NCBI GenBank assembly: GCA_963932145.1 | Contig: OZ010586.1 | Coordinates: 68,151,254-68,215,253, forward strand | Length of the DNA stretch: 64,000 nucleotides | Direction: 5' to 3' | Source of the DNA: Acanthosepion lycidas | Lineage: Eukaryota > Mollusca > Cephalopoda > Sepiida > Sepiidae | Shown here: positions 34,078-45,395 of the stretch, piece after piece | How positions within the stretch are numbered: position 1 is the stretch's first letter | Layout: every line of letters starts with the position of its first letter | The notes under the pieces: model-generated | Told to the model about the DNA's origin: nothing | The model's database searches: none | What the model saw: the letters and a program-made list of their open reading frames with translations, nothing else | Made by a program: the position numbers and the translations under genes

Positions 34078-34251
34078 TAAGGAAAAAAAAAATGAAAATG
34101 CCATTAAAAGAATTGGGTGATGTTAAATTGTTTGCAATCAATAACCTTTACAGTAAAACCATTTACAAAATGATAATGGTCTAAAATATCTACCTTTATA
34201 AAATACTACTGTATGTTCATCGAATCGTATATTTAACTATTTGAATTAGGT

Positions 34252-34600
34252 GCATGGTTGAGTGGCTAGGATGTTCGCTTTCCGACCATGAATCTCACCA
34301 TGGTTAAGTAGCTGACTTCTTGATGTTATCGGCCCGGGGGGAAAGTGCCTGAATACCATACCACGGGTTGACCTAAGCCGTGTGAGAGAAACTGGGTAGA
34401 CGGATTTGTTCGTCGTTGGTTCTTCTAGCAAGAAGTCACTAGTCATCGTGACTGAAGTTTTCAGCGTATTGGCTTTGTTCAAACTGTTGATCACATCAGA
34501 TAATGCGTTCTTTCCCAACTAAAGATCGCTCAGTATACATGCAGTATGAGTGGGCTCGGTGACTGTTGAATAAACACAAATGTGTCTACAACAGGGATTG
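34252..34600 (+). mobile_element. tRNA-derived SINE, family S3
   Basis: An A-box-like TGGTTGAGTGGCTAGGATG and a decayed B-box region, then GTTATCGGCC, GAAAGTGCCTGAATACCATA, CACGGGTTGACC. The same body occurs at 44297. Its 3' part includes TTGTTCAAACTGTTGATCAC and CAGATAATGCG. Confidence 0.7.
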
Positions 34601-35060
34601 GCTAACTACCCTAAAGGACAAGGATACTCGGATACGAGCGGACATTATTATTATATTTAAGTGCTTAGTTGGCAATTATTGTTAAGGGTATTTTAAGGAA
34701 ATTACGATGATGTCAATGTAAGTAATAACGCATATATCGAAAAAGAGTGTGCAATAGACAGGCGCATGAGCAGGCGACATGTCAGCCTGTTTTTTTTTCG
34801 AGATGTATATCAAAGTAATTCAGATTTTTGTGCTTACCTAGATGTCAATCCAATGTCAATCTGTAGGGGACATGTGGTCATGTGTTGTAATCCCGCTCCC
34901 TCACCAATGTGAAGAGCAAATTTTTGCCAACGTTGGGTTGCTGGATTTGTGATTATCGTAAACACACATTTACCCTTTAAATGACCCAAATACATGCCTA
35001 CAAGAAAATCTTCTGCCATCATTAACGCGCGTGCACGCACACACAACACACACATACATA
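34601..35060. other. Unassigned stretch
   Basis: No gene or clear repeat. The minus-strand open frame 34834-35118 runs into CA repeats and has no motif. Confidence 0.45.
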
Positions 35061-35066
35061 CGGATT

Positions 35067-35145
35067 CTTCAGTTTCGTCGCTGTTCCATTTCTTTCTTAC
35101 ACACACACACACACACACTTCGGTTTCGTCGCTGTTCTATTTCTT

Positions 35146-35204
<59 letters not shown>
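35067..35204. repeat. Duplicated 53-base block and (CA)n
   Basis: TTTCGTCGCTGTTC.ATTTC followed by TTTCTTACACAC occurs twice (about 35069 and 35122). The second leads into a long CA run ending at 35204. Confidence 0.92.
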
Positions 35205-35207
<3 letters not shown>

Positions 35208-35314
35208 CATTTTAATACTAGTATTTGAGCAGGCGTTCCGTTTATTTATTAAACAGTATGTTTATTTATTTTCGTCCACTGGCCTTAATGTTCGAGAATT
35301 CTTATTAAATAACT

Positions 35315-35420
35315 CTGCGACAGGATTTGAATCTACGTTCCCCAGGGCCGAGGAAGCTACGGTTATGCCCGGCACGGCTTAACCAAATTGGCCACGAGGA
35401 GCAGTCGGCCAGGCGTGGCC
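35315..35420 (-). mobile_element. tRNA-derived SINE or tRNA pseudogene (S4)
   Basis: The minus strand has an A-box-like TGGCCAATTTGGTTAAGCC and a B-box-like AGATTCAAATCCTGTCGC. GAGGAGCAGTCGGCCAGGCG at its 5' side suggests a SINE rather than an isolated tRNA. Confidence 0.55.
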
Positions 35421-35587
35421 AAATTTAGAATATATGGAGAAATCAAATAAAGTGGGAAACCTTTATATTGACAACACATTTCCACAGGATGTAACTAAAT
35501 ACTTAACGAAGGCGAAACGCGTTGTTAATAAAAATCCTTTCCATTTTGTCTGATTTCTCCACTCTTGTTCGAATTCTTACCAACACG

Positions 35588-35589
35588 CA

Positions 35590-35655
<66 letters not shown>

Positions 35656-35712
35656 CACAAACACACACACACACATACACAGACACACACACATATATAT
35701 ATGTGTGTGTTT
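35588..35712. repeat. (CTAT)n then CA and TA
   Basis: CTAT to 35654, followed by a CA-rich stretch and a short TATATG palindrome. Confidence 0.93.
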
Positions 35713-36014
35713 TATTATATCTGCACCAGCAAATATGTGGAATATCAGTTCTGCTTCACTTTATAAATATGCTGAACTCTTTAGATGGCAATATCGATAT
35801 TAATAGGATTGGGTAACGTTAAATCGATTGCAACAAATAACCTTTATAGTAAATCTATTCACATAATGGTAAATGTTTGCAATATCCATTTGTATAAATT
35901 ACTTATATGTTTTCATAGATCTTTATATTTAATTAAGTGCTGAATATGCAATCATTGTTAAAGCTATATTAACCAAATCAAGATTATGCTCTCACTAGTT
36001 AATAGACTCATATG
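35713..36014. other. AT-rich spacer
   Basis: The sequence GGGTAACGTTAAATCGATTGCAA with AACCTTTATAGTAAA.C.ATT.ACA resembles the segment just after the piggyBac-like element (34110-34170), suggesting a shared unclassified repeat. Confidence 0.4.
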
Positions 36015-36016
<2 letters not shown>

Positions 36017-36070
<54 letters not shown>

Positions 36071-36132
36071 GTGTACGTATACCTTTAAGCCCATACTTAA
36101 TTAGAGTACATATCTAATTATAGAGTTAAAAA

Positions 36133-36213
<81 letters not shown>

Positions 36214-36224
36214 CAGTCTGTTCA

Positions 36225-36273
<49 letters not shown>

Positions 36274-36300
36274 CAGTCTGTTCATATCTATCTATCTATC

Positions 36301-36357
<57 letters not shown>

Positions 36358-36419
36358 GTGTGCGTACACCTTTAAGCCCATACTTAATTAGAGTACATAT
36401 CTAATTATAGAGTTAAAAA

Positions 36420-36481
<62 letters not shown>
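36017..36481. repeat. Compound (CTAT)n array with duplicated spacers
   Basis: Four or more CTAT blocks. A ~65-base non-repeat spacer (CCTTTAAGCCCATACTTAAT and following) occurs at 36082-36134 and again at 36369-36420. A short CTCAGTCTGTTCATATC spacer occurs twice in between (36212, 36272). Confidence 0.95.
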
Positions 36482-36769
36482 AATTCCCGTACCCTAATAA
36501 ACCATGTTCATAGATTTTTCTAAATTAAATAATACATTCATACCATTGAAATATTTTGTTATTTGTTGCATTAAATATCTGGAATGCACATATTCAATCA
36601 ACCATTTTTCAGGTAATCTGCCAGCGAAAAATGGTTTCCCTCTTTGGTTTGTTTAACGGCATGTCAATTCTTTCGAGGTCATTTAATGCCGAAATTTAAT
36701 TTTCTTGGGGGCTTGAGTAATTTTTTTTTTCAAAAATGTAATTTTTATACTTTCATAATGTCTTGATCC

Positions 36770-36935
36770 CTGTTTTAAGGGGTTAACTATTTGCCCATAG
36801 TTGGGATCCTAACAGGTGCTGCCACCCGCGTTAAGGTGGATCTGGGAACAACAGCAATTAAGAGGTGGTTCGACGTTCTACAAAACCTCTTGATCAGAGG
36901 TCTTGGTACTAGACGTAGTTGATCTGGTTTTACTA
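36770..36935. repeat. Interspersed repeat family S5 (class unknown)
   Basis: It shares TTTGCCCATAG, AACAGGTGCTGCCACC, GGAACAACAGCAATTA and AAACCTC blocks in order with 38060-38250 and 45090-45262. No pol III boxes or ends are evident. Confidence 0.6.
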
Positions 36936-37042
36936 TAGTTGTTCACCATTATTTTCTAAAATAAATAATTTATAGAATAAATTAATATTTTCTAATTGTA
37001 CCTTATATAAATCATAGACGTGAACTCTCGGATCTTTGAAAT

Positions 37043-37342
37043 TTACTTTGGAAAATAGAAAGTAGAATGCTTTCCGTTAAAATACAAAACATTGATTTCT
37101 TCGATAAATAATATTTCCAGTCGAATGCGTTGCACTATTCTAGAAGAGAGTTTGACTGTTCGTCGTTGTTCATATCGACGTACCATCTGCTGAAAATATG
37201 GGGAAATCCTACTGATTTCTGCTATGATTTTGTTTAGTGGCATATCAACATCTCTATGGGCTATTTTTTTACCTTGTAATCTTACAAAATCAAAATGGGT
37301 TGTGAAAACTTGTTTCTCCTTACATGAAATAAGATTAATCAA
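37043..37342 (-). other. Unrecognised open frame
   Basis: This 99-residue frame includes MPLNKIIAEISRISPYFQQM and VRRYEQRRTVKLSSR. The rhythm faintly recalls a helix-turn-helix of a Tc1-type transposase, but nothing around it supports a transposon. I cannot assign it and it may be chance. Confidence 0.25.
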
Positions 37343-37368
37343 AGCAAATTGCTTTTTTAATTTCTCAC

Positions 37369-37912
37369 AATGTATGCTATGGTCTGGTGCCCCTGCTACT
37401 TACCTTGAGCTCCTAGATAAAAATCTAAAGAAGAATCAGCAATATTATTGGCCCTGATCTAGCATCCCGGCTTCAATTCCTTTCTCACCACCGTAAGGTT
37501 GCCTCTCTGTGTCTTTTCTATAAATACTTTCACGGTAATTATTCGGATGAGCTCTACGCTATGATAGCTCAAGATTTTGAATTTAAGCGCAGTACTAGAC
37601 TGTCGTGGAGATCTAAGCAATTTACAGTAGAACTGGCCAGATGTAATCGTACATTCTATGTTAACAGTTTCTTTTCTCAAACTTCTCACTTGTGGAACTC
37701 CCTTACAGCTCCATGCTTTCCAGCTAACTTTAATCTGCAAAAATTTAAATGCAATGTCATTCGCTATTTATGGTCCTCCTGATTACTCTTTCCCATTCCC
37801 GCTCATGTTTCTGTTCCTAATTCTGCAACACCCAGTAATCCCGTGTGTTTTAATAGCTTTACTACCTTGCATGGGGTGAGACCGATTAAATGGGGTGTTA
37901 CGATTAAAAAAA
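37369..37912 (+). mobile_element. LINE family A, 3' end
   Basis: The frame 37561-37782 reads EFKRSTRLSWRSKQFTVELA then NSFFSQTSHLWNSL, the family C-terminal tail, and is nearly intact over 70 codons. The 5' part is shifted and has stops. The terminus GGGGTGAGACCGATTAAATG is followed by a near-duplicate GGTGTTACGATTAAAA, consistent with short repeat units at the 3' end of the LINE. Confidence 0.88.
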
Positions 37913-38054
37913 TATCTTCAGTTTTACTAAAAAATATACTGATGATCATTTTTGCTATGTTGTTGAAAATTTTACTATAAAAATGTATTGTTGGTATTTT
38001 TTAAATAAAAACATATTGCTAATATTTTTACTATAAAATTGTATTTTTATACTT

Positions 38055-38244
38055 TCTTAGCGTCTTGATTTTTTTGGGAGATCACTATTTACCCATAGCT
38101 GGCACCCTAACAGGTGTTACAACCCCGGGTCAAAAAGTGGCTGGAAACAACAGCAATGAAGCGTTGGTTCCACACTCCTAAAAACCTCCAATCTTCCGAT
38201 GAAAGGTCTTGCTGTCGAATGTTGTTTATCGGCATACATAGGAA

Positions 38245-38252
<8 letters not shown>
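38055..38252. repeat. Interspersed repeat family S5
   Basis: TTTACCCATAGCTGGCACCC, AACAGGTGTTACAACC and GGAAACAACAGCAATGAAG follow the order of the copy at 36770. A further fragment lies at 38400-38490. Confidence 0.55.
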
Positions 38253-38275
<23 letters not shown>

Positions 38276-39880
38276 GAGCTATTCCAATTCTTGGGAAAAT
38301 CATTGAAATACTTCCTAATTTTACGTTTTTTTTTTCTTCACATGTTGTGGCTTTGAAGTCAGCATTTTGCTTCTCGATAAGTACAGCTTGGAAATATTAA
38401 ATAAGAATTGACAGTCCTCTTACTACCGGATGTTGTTTACCGACGTACCCAGGACTAACTGATACCTGTGACAGGGATAGCGAACTATTTGCATAGTTAA
38501 CTTATACAGATCCGAGGTCAATCATGACAAAATCATATTATATCTTAACTCAGTCTTTTATCAAATTTAATTGATGCCTTCTTATACTATTTTGGTCACA
38601 GTTGAAATTTATGCTGAATATACGTTTTGTATAAAAACGGCAGTCGTAGTCGGATACCCGTAATTACCAGCTTTAACAGTTTTACTCCAATGTTACCTTC
38701 GTCTGCTTCGTTGAAGCAATTAACTTACAATTAAAATCTACTTAATTTTAAGCAGATTATATGTCGTAATTGCTTTTCCCAGCTGGCACCAATATGGTTC
38801 CATCTTTTAGAACATTAGAAAAAAAAAAGATGCGGACACGCACATGTGCACTCACGATACAAACACACAGACGAAGGTATTATGCATATACACACACGCA
38901 TATTCTCTGACAATTGACTCAGGACCGTTTCTGAAGAATATGACTTTCTGGAATCTTAGTGTTTTGGGCCACTATTCTAAAATTAAACAATCGATGACGC
39001 GAATCTAAGAATGTTTGATTGAGCTGCTTTATTGGAAAACAAAAGCTTCTGGGAAGTTTTTTTTACTCGCATCCTTTTTCCTTGGGAAGTCTGCCTGTTC
39101 GAGGCAGCTGCCTTTTCTATTAGATCACGAAAACCATCGATTTACAAAATCTCATATAATTTGCATTAGCAGTAGTAGTAAATTTCGCGGTTTTCCTGTT
39201 TAAATTTTCTGATCAATCTTGATTCTTGAGTTAATGATTGAATAAGCTCATGACAACAAAATATCCATAGAATTTCTCCCCACGCCTCGTTAAATATTTG
39301 AGCTTAATAACTTTAATAAATATTACAAGTAAAATAATAAATAGAAATGCTGGTCGTTATTTTAAGAAGTGGGTACAAGTGAAAAGATTTGAAATTGACA
39401 AATTTTCCATTTCGCTGAAACAGCCGTTAAAGACTTCTATATTCTTTGTTTCTTTGTTACTTTCTTTTTTTTTTTTTCACTGAAACCAACTGGTGTCTTT
39501 TCCCATCTTTCTACGCGATCAAAACAGAACAGTCTATTATTTATGAGATATTAGCAGGGCGTAACGGTCGTGCGAACGAAGGAAGGGAGAGACAAGTACA
39601 GTTATAATAGGATATTTTATGCTTATTACCTCCGAAGATTTTCAGTAGAGCGACAGCTTCACGACACCGTGTGTTGCTGCTGTGGTTTTTGTAGCAAGCG
39701 GGCCATTGTAGAGTGGAATAGCCAGCTTCATCACCAACCAATCTAAGGTTCAGAGATGTCTTCCCAGACTGGTTGTCAAGCAAATCTAACGGGTTTAATC
39801 TGTCCTGTTATTTAACCTCTAGCTGATGGGAGAGAAAAGATGGATGCATAATTTACCAAGATTTTTAATGCTAAAGCAGG
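38253..39880. other. AT-rich stretch, no gene seen
   Basis: Contains poly-T runs (38249-38273, 39466-39477). Open frames at 39015-39203, 39298-39483 and 39541-39783 have no recognisable domain or exon signals. Confidence 0.5.
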
Positions 39881-39884
39881 ACTC

Positions 39885-39965
39885 GGTTGGAATTTGAACC
39901 CGACATATCAATGACACCTTTCACGCCGAAACACATAATGCTACGCTCATAACCAGATGTAATAT
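39885..39965 (-). mobile_element. tRNA-related sequence
   Basis: A minus-strand B-box-like GTCGGGTTCAAATTCCAACC (T arm) with a weak upstream A-box region (GGTTATGAGCGTAGC). Cloverleaf pairing is poor, so it is probably a SINE head. Confidence 0.45.
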
Positions 39966-40014
39966 TATTCAAACTTATTCGATGTAGCATTGTTAATTAC
40001 ACTTTTATCTTCAA

Positions 40015-40310
40015 CGGTGGAGTAATGGATAGCAGCTCAGATTGTGGAATCGGAGAGCCGAGTTCGAATTCCAGTCGGGTCCATTACAATCACTTACGTG
40101 CTAATTCCCTTGGGAAAGGTATGAATCCTCCTCTTCACCCCAGCTATGGGTAAATAGCAGGAAAGACTGGGTTCTATAGTCTTGGATGGCAACTGGTCTA
40201 CTGCAGAAAGAAATGGCAACCTACCGCGGCAAAAAATCTGCCTCGTCAGTCATGTATCGAAAGCACGTATCACACATAACTGACTGAGCCTGGTCAGGCT
40301 TGGCCAAAGA
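40015..40310 (+). mobile_element. tRNA-derived SINE, family S2, well preserved
   Basis: A-box-like GGTGGAGTAATGGATAGCAG, B-box GAGTTCGAATTCCAGTCGG, then the body TAAATAGCAGGAAAGACTGG, GGATGGCAACTGGTCTACTG, ATCTGCCTCGTCAGTCATG and the end CACATAACTGACTGAGCC. It is the best reference for the S2 subtype ending in CTGACT. Confidence 0.85.
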
Positions 40311-40786
40311 TCAAGTTTGTGTCTTATTTCCAGCTTAAAATATAACCCTAATGAAAGAAAAAATTTCAATTATTTTGGCGTAATCATAATTGTAATGTCT
40401 CTTTTTAAGGGGATATCTTAAGGTGATGTTACATTTTAAAATTTTAGCTTCTATTTACAGTTTGGTAAAAATTCCTCTGTAAAATCACAATTAATTTGCA
40501 TTTTTTAATCTGCGGTTAGAACAAATTCAGATTCCAAATTAAAAAGAGCAGTGATTTATTAGAAAACAAAATTTATTTCAAAATTCGAGAAATATGGTAT
40601 TTCACTTTGACAAAGAAATCTAAGATTAGCTACATGTTAAAAATGTTAAAATTATGTTAAAAACAGCTTCATGCTTAAAATCTGCATAATTTTTGGATTG
40701 TTCAGAGTCTCGTTATGATTCATCCCATTTTTAAAAAAATGTATTGCACACATTGGTATATATGCGTTGGAATCCATCCTTCTTGT
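40311..40786. other. AT-rich spacer
   Basis: Nothing recognised. Confidence 0.5.
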
Positions 40787-40788
40787 GG

Positions 40789-40918
40789 AGTTACGCTCAA
40801 ATCACGCTGAAAACACAGGCTCTCGTTCGATCAGCAAAGTTATGCACTATCAATTCTGGTCACTACTTATAGAGGGTACTTCTTGGGTATATTGTGTACT
40901 ATAAGGCAACCTCCTACA
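40789..40918 (+). pseudogene. Degenerate 5S rRNA-like sequence
   Basis: Reading along animal 5S rRNA, the following blocks line up in order with roughly correct spacing: CGCTGAAAACA (CCCTGAACACG), CTCGTTCGATC (CTCGTCTGATC), AAAGTTATGCA (AAGCTAAGCA), TGGTCACTACTTATAGAGGG (TGGTTAGTACTTGGATGGGA) and TGGGTATATTGTGTACTATA (TGGGAATACCGGGTGCTGTA). The internal promoter boxes are damaged. It is either an old 5S pseudogene or the head of a 5S-derived (SINE3-type) SINE. I compared from memory, not by alignment. Confidence 0.6.
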
Positions 40919-41049
40919 AACGGAAATACGTTTCGGGTTGAAATAACCAACAAACCGTAAAAAATACAAATCAAACAGTACCTTCTTTTTTGGGAGATAA
41001 TCTTCTTGGGTTACGAGTCAGGTTAAGGGTTATCTTGGGAGGCCATATG

Positions 41050-41310
41050 TCTTGATGTTGCCGTTAAAAGTCCAAAGGAAGGGCTAAACGTATATATCTT
41101 GGAGCTCGGCCCGGTTGCTAGGATCAAAGTGTAGTACGCTGCCTTTGTGAGCTTCCGAGTCGGCGTCTGTCGAACTCTCTGCATTAGCAGAGAGGAACCC
41201 AGACGAAGCTTTGCCGAAGCGCAAGGTTTCGTCCGGGGAGGTAGACAGAGCCTGAACCCGTCTAGGCGGGTTCAAAAGCTATATTTTTGGCCGAGCCTAC
41301 GGACTCGGAG
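41050..41310. other. GC-rich island with a cluster of short hairpins
   Basis: Unusually GC-rich for this window. Perfect or near-perfect short inverted repeats include CTCTGCATTAGCAGAG, GAACCCGTCTAGGCGGGTTC, CGAAGCTTTGCCGAAGCG and CCGAGCCTACGGACTCGG. A minus-strand frame of 63 codons (41084-41275) spans it, but no domain is recognised. It may be a structured RNA, the leader of an unrecognised element, or a gene remnant. Confidence 0.45.
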
Positions 41311-41313
41311 AGA

Positions 41314-41433
41314 CCCACATTAAACCGGCCTTGTGCCACATTCGGTCCTCGTGGGTGGATTGATAAATACCTACCCACATTAAACCGGACTTGTGCCACA
41401 TTCGGTCCTCGTGGGTGGATTGATAAATACCGA
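41314..41433. repeat. 60-base tandem duplication
   Basis: Two almost identical 60-base units (start 41314 and 41374) contain CCCACATTAAACCGG, CTTGTGCCACATTCGG and TCCTCGTGGGTGGATTGATA. The CTTGTGCCACAT block also occurs in the S1 SINE tail. Confidence 0.92.
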
Positions 41434-41677
41434 GCCGGCATAGCTTTATGAGTTGCTGGAGAGGTGATCCAGTACACCATCCGACAACCATAGTGACTTC
41501 ACTCCGGATTTGTGTGGGGTTTACTCCTTAGTTTTCTCTTCTTCCGAAAAAACATGCAAGGTCGTGGGATTTGAATTAAAAGTTTTTCTTCTGACTAGAC
41601 AAGTTGTTACCAAGTCTTGACCTCACAATCACATTTGAAGTGTGTGAAAAACTGATTTACACAAACTGATTTTAAGG

Positions 41678-41682
<5 letters not shown>

Positions 41683-41770
<88 letters not shown>

Positions 41771-41994
41771 GATAGAGTGTATCTGCAAAGGAACAAAATG
41801 AATAAAAAACAAGAGGAAAATTATTCATAGCCAATGCGTTTCATTCTTTGAGGGACTCTATCATTGCAAAAGTAAGGATTTATTTTACCGAACGCATTTA
41901 AATACAAATGATGTCATTGGTTTATCAGGGTTTCAAATTTGAGAATGTTCATGTATATTCATCAGGTGGTTGAAAGATCAGTCAAAACAAACAC

Positions 41995-42078
<84 letters not shown>
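41683..42078. repeat. Two long (TA)n tracts flanking ~230 bases
   Basis: TA runs at 41683-41767 and 41999-42078. The segment between (41820-41950) reads on the minus strand ...GATAGAGTCCC...GAATGAAACGCATT, a decayed hammerhead-like core. Confidence 0.85.
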
Positions 42079-42084
<6 letters not shown>

Positions 42085-42298
42085 TTGATTATTTCTAAGG
42101 AATTATTGCATTTAATTCGATGTTATTTTTTATTACTCTAAACGTTATTTTAGTGGATAGCTATGTATGAGAAGACACCCAAGGAAAAATAGGTTCGAAC
42201 CTTGCTGAAGAGCATATTCTCTCGATGTGTTTAAAAATGGGTCGTCTACTCAGACATGAGTATACACTAAAATAACAGTTGGAATAATAATAATAATA

Positions 42299-42300
<2 letters not shown>
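42079..42300. other. AT-rich spacer with a tRNA-like B box
   Basis: AATAGGTTCGAACCTTGC at about 42188-42205 resembles a tRNA B box, with an A-box-like GTGGATAGCTATGTATGAG upstream. Too weak to call a SINE with confidence. Confidence 0.4.
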
Positions 42301-42369
<69 letters not shown>

Positions 42370-42450
42370 GGTGTGTGTGTGTATATATATGTTAAATGTG
42401 TATGTATATAAATATGAATACATACATATATATGTATATATATATATGCA
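42301..42450. repeat. CA/TA/GT/TATG microsatellite cluster
   Basis: CA (42301-42320), TA (42321-42353), GT (42354-42382), then TA and TATG mixtures. Confidence 0.93.
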
Positions 42451-42530
42451 ATTTTTTATAGATATTATTTATATATTATATATGCGCGGTACATATTGGA
42501 AAGCACCCAATATAGGTGATAGATCTAACA

Positions 42531-42621
42531 TATTTAGTTGGATTGGTGTGAGTTTCTGACCCTGAGTTTTACGGCATAGGGTGAAACCCTGGGTCACAAC
42601 CTCACATCAGTCCAACTAATA
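42531..42621. mobile_element. Small foldback (~30-base arms)
   Basis: TTTAGTTGGATTGGTGTGAG on the left pairs with CTCACATCAGTCCAACTAA on the right. An inner pair (ACCCTG/CAGGGT-like) extends the stem. A TA tract follows directly. Confidence 0.7.
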
Positions 42622-42758
42622 TATATATATATATATATATATATCGAACTAATATATATATATGTGTGTGTGTACACACAAGTGGTGATTTAAAGTATAC
42701 TTAATCTGACCCAATTTCTCAAATCTGACCAAATAAAATTGATATTTTCGAAGGCTTT

Positions 42759-43289
<531 letters not shown>

Positions 43290-43290
<1 letters not shown>

Positions 43291-43984
43291 TTTGGCTGAT
43301 GTACATGGACAAATATATGTATAGGCTAACCATTTTAATGAAAAGTTGTAAAAGACTTGCTTGCAGATTGGATGACAACTCACAGTAATCAAACACGCTT
43401 GTTACCATCGTAATGCGTTAACAATCTTCATTTGCAACACGCACTTTGACAACCGCCCAAGTAGAGTTGGATGCTGTGTGTAAAGAAGAGAAAAAAAATA
43501 AGTGTAAAATTAAATGATCCACTTACCATATGCGGCGGCAAAGAGCATCCGATGAAACTTACAAACAAACAAAGGCCACATGCATGAATAAAAAAAATGA
43601 GACGCTTATATTTATACTTGCACATGTTCATCCACACGACTTTTAGTATATCACGTGGCCAAAAGAAATTTTCATTCTATTCTCTGATAGCAAGTTCATG
43701 CCTTTCTTCTTTATTCAGACAATAGGTGATAGATGTCGAGCAGTTCCGTGAAAACTCGTCTCACTGACCACTACGACTGTCGTGAGTTACATCGAAACTG
43801 AATTTCTCAAATTTCGGCGAACCTAAACGTTTTCATATAACATGACATTGTTACAAAGCGATCATCTTAAAAAATGTTGTCCCGATCCCTAAATCATGTT
43901 GAAACATCGGTTCCCTTATGAGAACCGAAGTTAAGCATTCAAGCCTGCAACTCTTCTGGACGGTCTACTTGTTTAAGCTTGGAT
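43290..43984. other. Unassigned stretch
   Basis: No gene or clear repeat. TGCAACTCTTCTGGACGGTC at 43946 recalls the minus-strand text of the Tc1/mariner copy at 3595 (CTATTCTGGACGATCTCC), so a small transposon scrap is possible. Confidence 0.4.
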
Positions 43985-44095
43985 GTGCCGACAGCGTAAT
44001 GGATAATGGCTCCGAATTGTCTCTTGAGAAATGTGTGAATCGACCCTTCTCTCCAGTTATGGGCTAATTAGTAAGAACTGTATTACGAAATCATT
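43985..44095 (+). mobile_element. S2 SINE fragment
   Basis: CGTAATGGATAATGGCTCC and later AAATGTGTGAATC..CCCTTCTCTCCAGTTATGGG match the family, with an internal deletion across the B box. Confidence 0.5.
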
Positions 44096-44296
44096 ATTAT
44101 TTCAAAAAATTCGTACAATCTAAAAATATTTTCTGGCTTTAAATAACCTGCAAAGGATTGATAAGCCGTAGAAAATGAATCAATTTGTCCCCAAATAATT
44201 GTCACTTTTACTTCCAGAACTCTATATAGAAATATAATTATTATATGAAAGAATTAGTATTTCATTGCATTTTTTTTATTGAGTCTTGTACTTCAT

Positions 44297-44960
44297 ATAG
44301 TCACGTAGCCGAGTGGTTAGAACGTTCTCTTTCCGACCGTTGGTCCCGCGTTCGAATCTCTCCATGGTTGATCTGTCAGAAAAGAGAATTCTTGATATTA
44401 TCAGCCAAAGGAGTGCCTGAAAACCATGCCACGGGTGGAACCCAGACTTGTGAGTGAAATTGCGCAGGCTGGACTATCTAGGAGCCATTTTATAAGACAG
44501 CATTTTATTTGGCTGTAAATACAAACATTTCTAAACATAATTTAAAACAATACATAATAATGAAAATACTTTGTATTTATTCTAAGGATAAAAAAAATAT
44601 TGATAAATTATCAAGTGAAGACTTATCTTTGTCCATGAATGATTAATATATTAAAGGCATATAGCAACTTGTCCAGACTTCATATGTCCACTGACATATA
44701 CATTTGAATCTGCATTTTTTTCTTGAAAGCACTGAGGAAAATAATTAGAAATAATCAATCCGTTCGGGCGACAAGAAATTGAGCGAGTGGATATTGCTGT
44801 ATTTTAACACTGTTACAAATGTGTGTTGGTGTGCCCGTAAGCCAGTTTGGGACTGTGTGCGTGAGGGTCTGAGCGTACTTGGTTTTGTTTAGACTGTTAA
44901 TCACGCAAGATAATGTGCTATCTCCCAGAAACTCTCACTAAAGTCCGCTAAAATGTTTTT
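44297..44960 (+). mobile_element. tRNA-derived SINE, family S3, split copy
   Basis: The head (44297-44475) has A box GTAGCCGAGTGGTTAGAACG and B box GCGTTCGAATCTC, then the body AGGAGTGCCTGAAAACCATG. Sequence matching the 3' part of the copy at 34252 (TTTGTTTAGACTGTTAATCA, AAGATAATGTGC) resumes near 44880-44940. The ~340 AT-rich bases in between look like an insertion. The head does not fold as a whole tRNA. Confidence 0.68.
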
Positions 44961-45087
44961 TTTTTGTTTTTTTTTCTCCAAAAATGAATTACTGGTATTT
45001 TTTTTTTTTACAAAAATGTATTGCTGGTAATATTTTTTTTACTATGAAAATATATTGCTGTTTCTTTATTATAAAAATGTATTTTTT

Positions 45088-45262
45088 TTACTCCGGTTTG
45101 GGGTTCTTTATTTGCCCATAACACGTGCTACCACACCGGGTTAGGGTGAATCTGAGAACAACAGCAATTAGGAGGTAGTTTCACGCTCCTTAAAACCTAC
45201 TGATCGGAGGCTTTGCCGCCGGATGTAGCTTATTGTCCTACCTAGGACACACGTTTCATTTT
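45088..45262. repeat. Interspersed repeat family S5
   Basis: TTTATTTGCCCATAACACGT, GTGCTACCACACCGGGTTAG and GAGAACAACAGCAATTAGGA match the 36770 copy. Confidence 0.6.
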
Positions 45263-45316
45263 TATAAGTGACTCGTAGTATATTTGTACTACATATGATT
45301 TGATTGTATTTAATTA

Positions 45317-45395
45317 TTAGGTTGGTGCAAAAATAATGACGGTTTTTGACGTTAAAAATACGTCAAAAACCGTCATTAGTTTTGCACCAACCTAA
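45317..45395. mobile_element. 79-base mariner-end hairpin
   Basis: TTAGGTTGGTGCAAAAATAA to CACCAACCTAA, with TA duplications at 45315-45316 and 45396-45397. The arms contain GACGGTTTTTGACG and its complement around a tiny loop. The inner arm differs from the mariner at 1781 but matches the hairpin at 48602. Confidence 0.9.

Noticed and set aside
44297-44370. Functional tRNA gene
   Set aside because: A and B boxes are present but the acceptor arms do not pair and the sequence continues into a shared SINE body.
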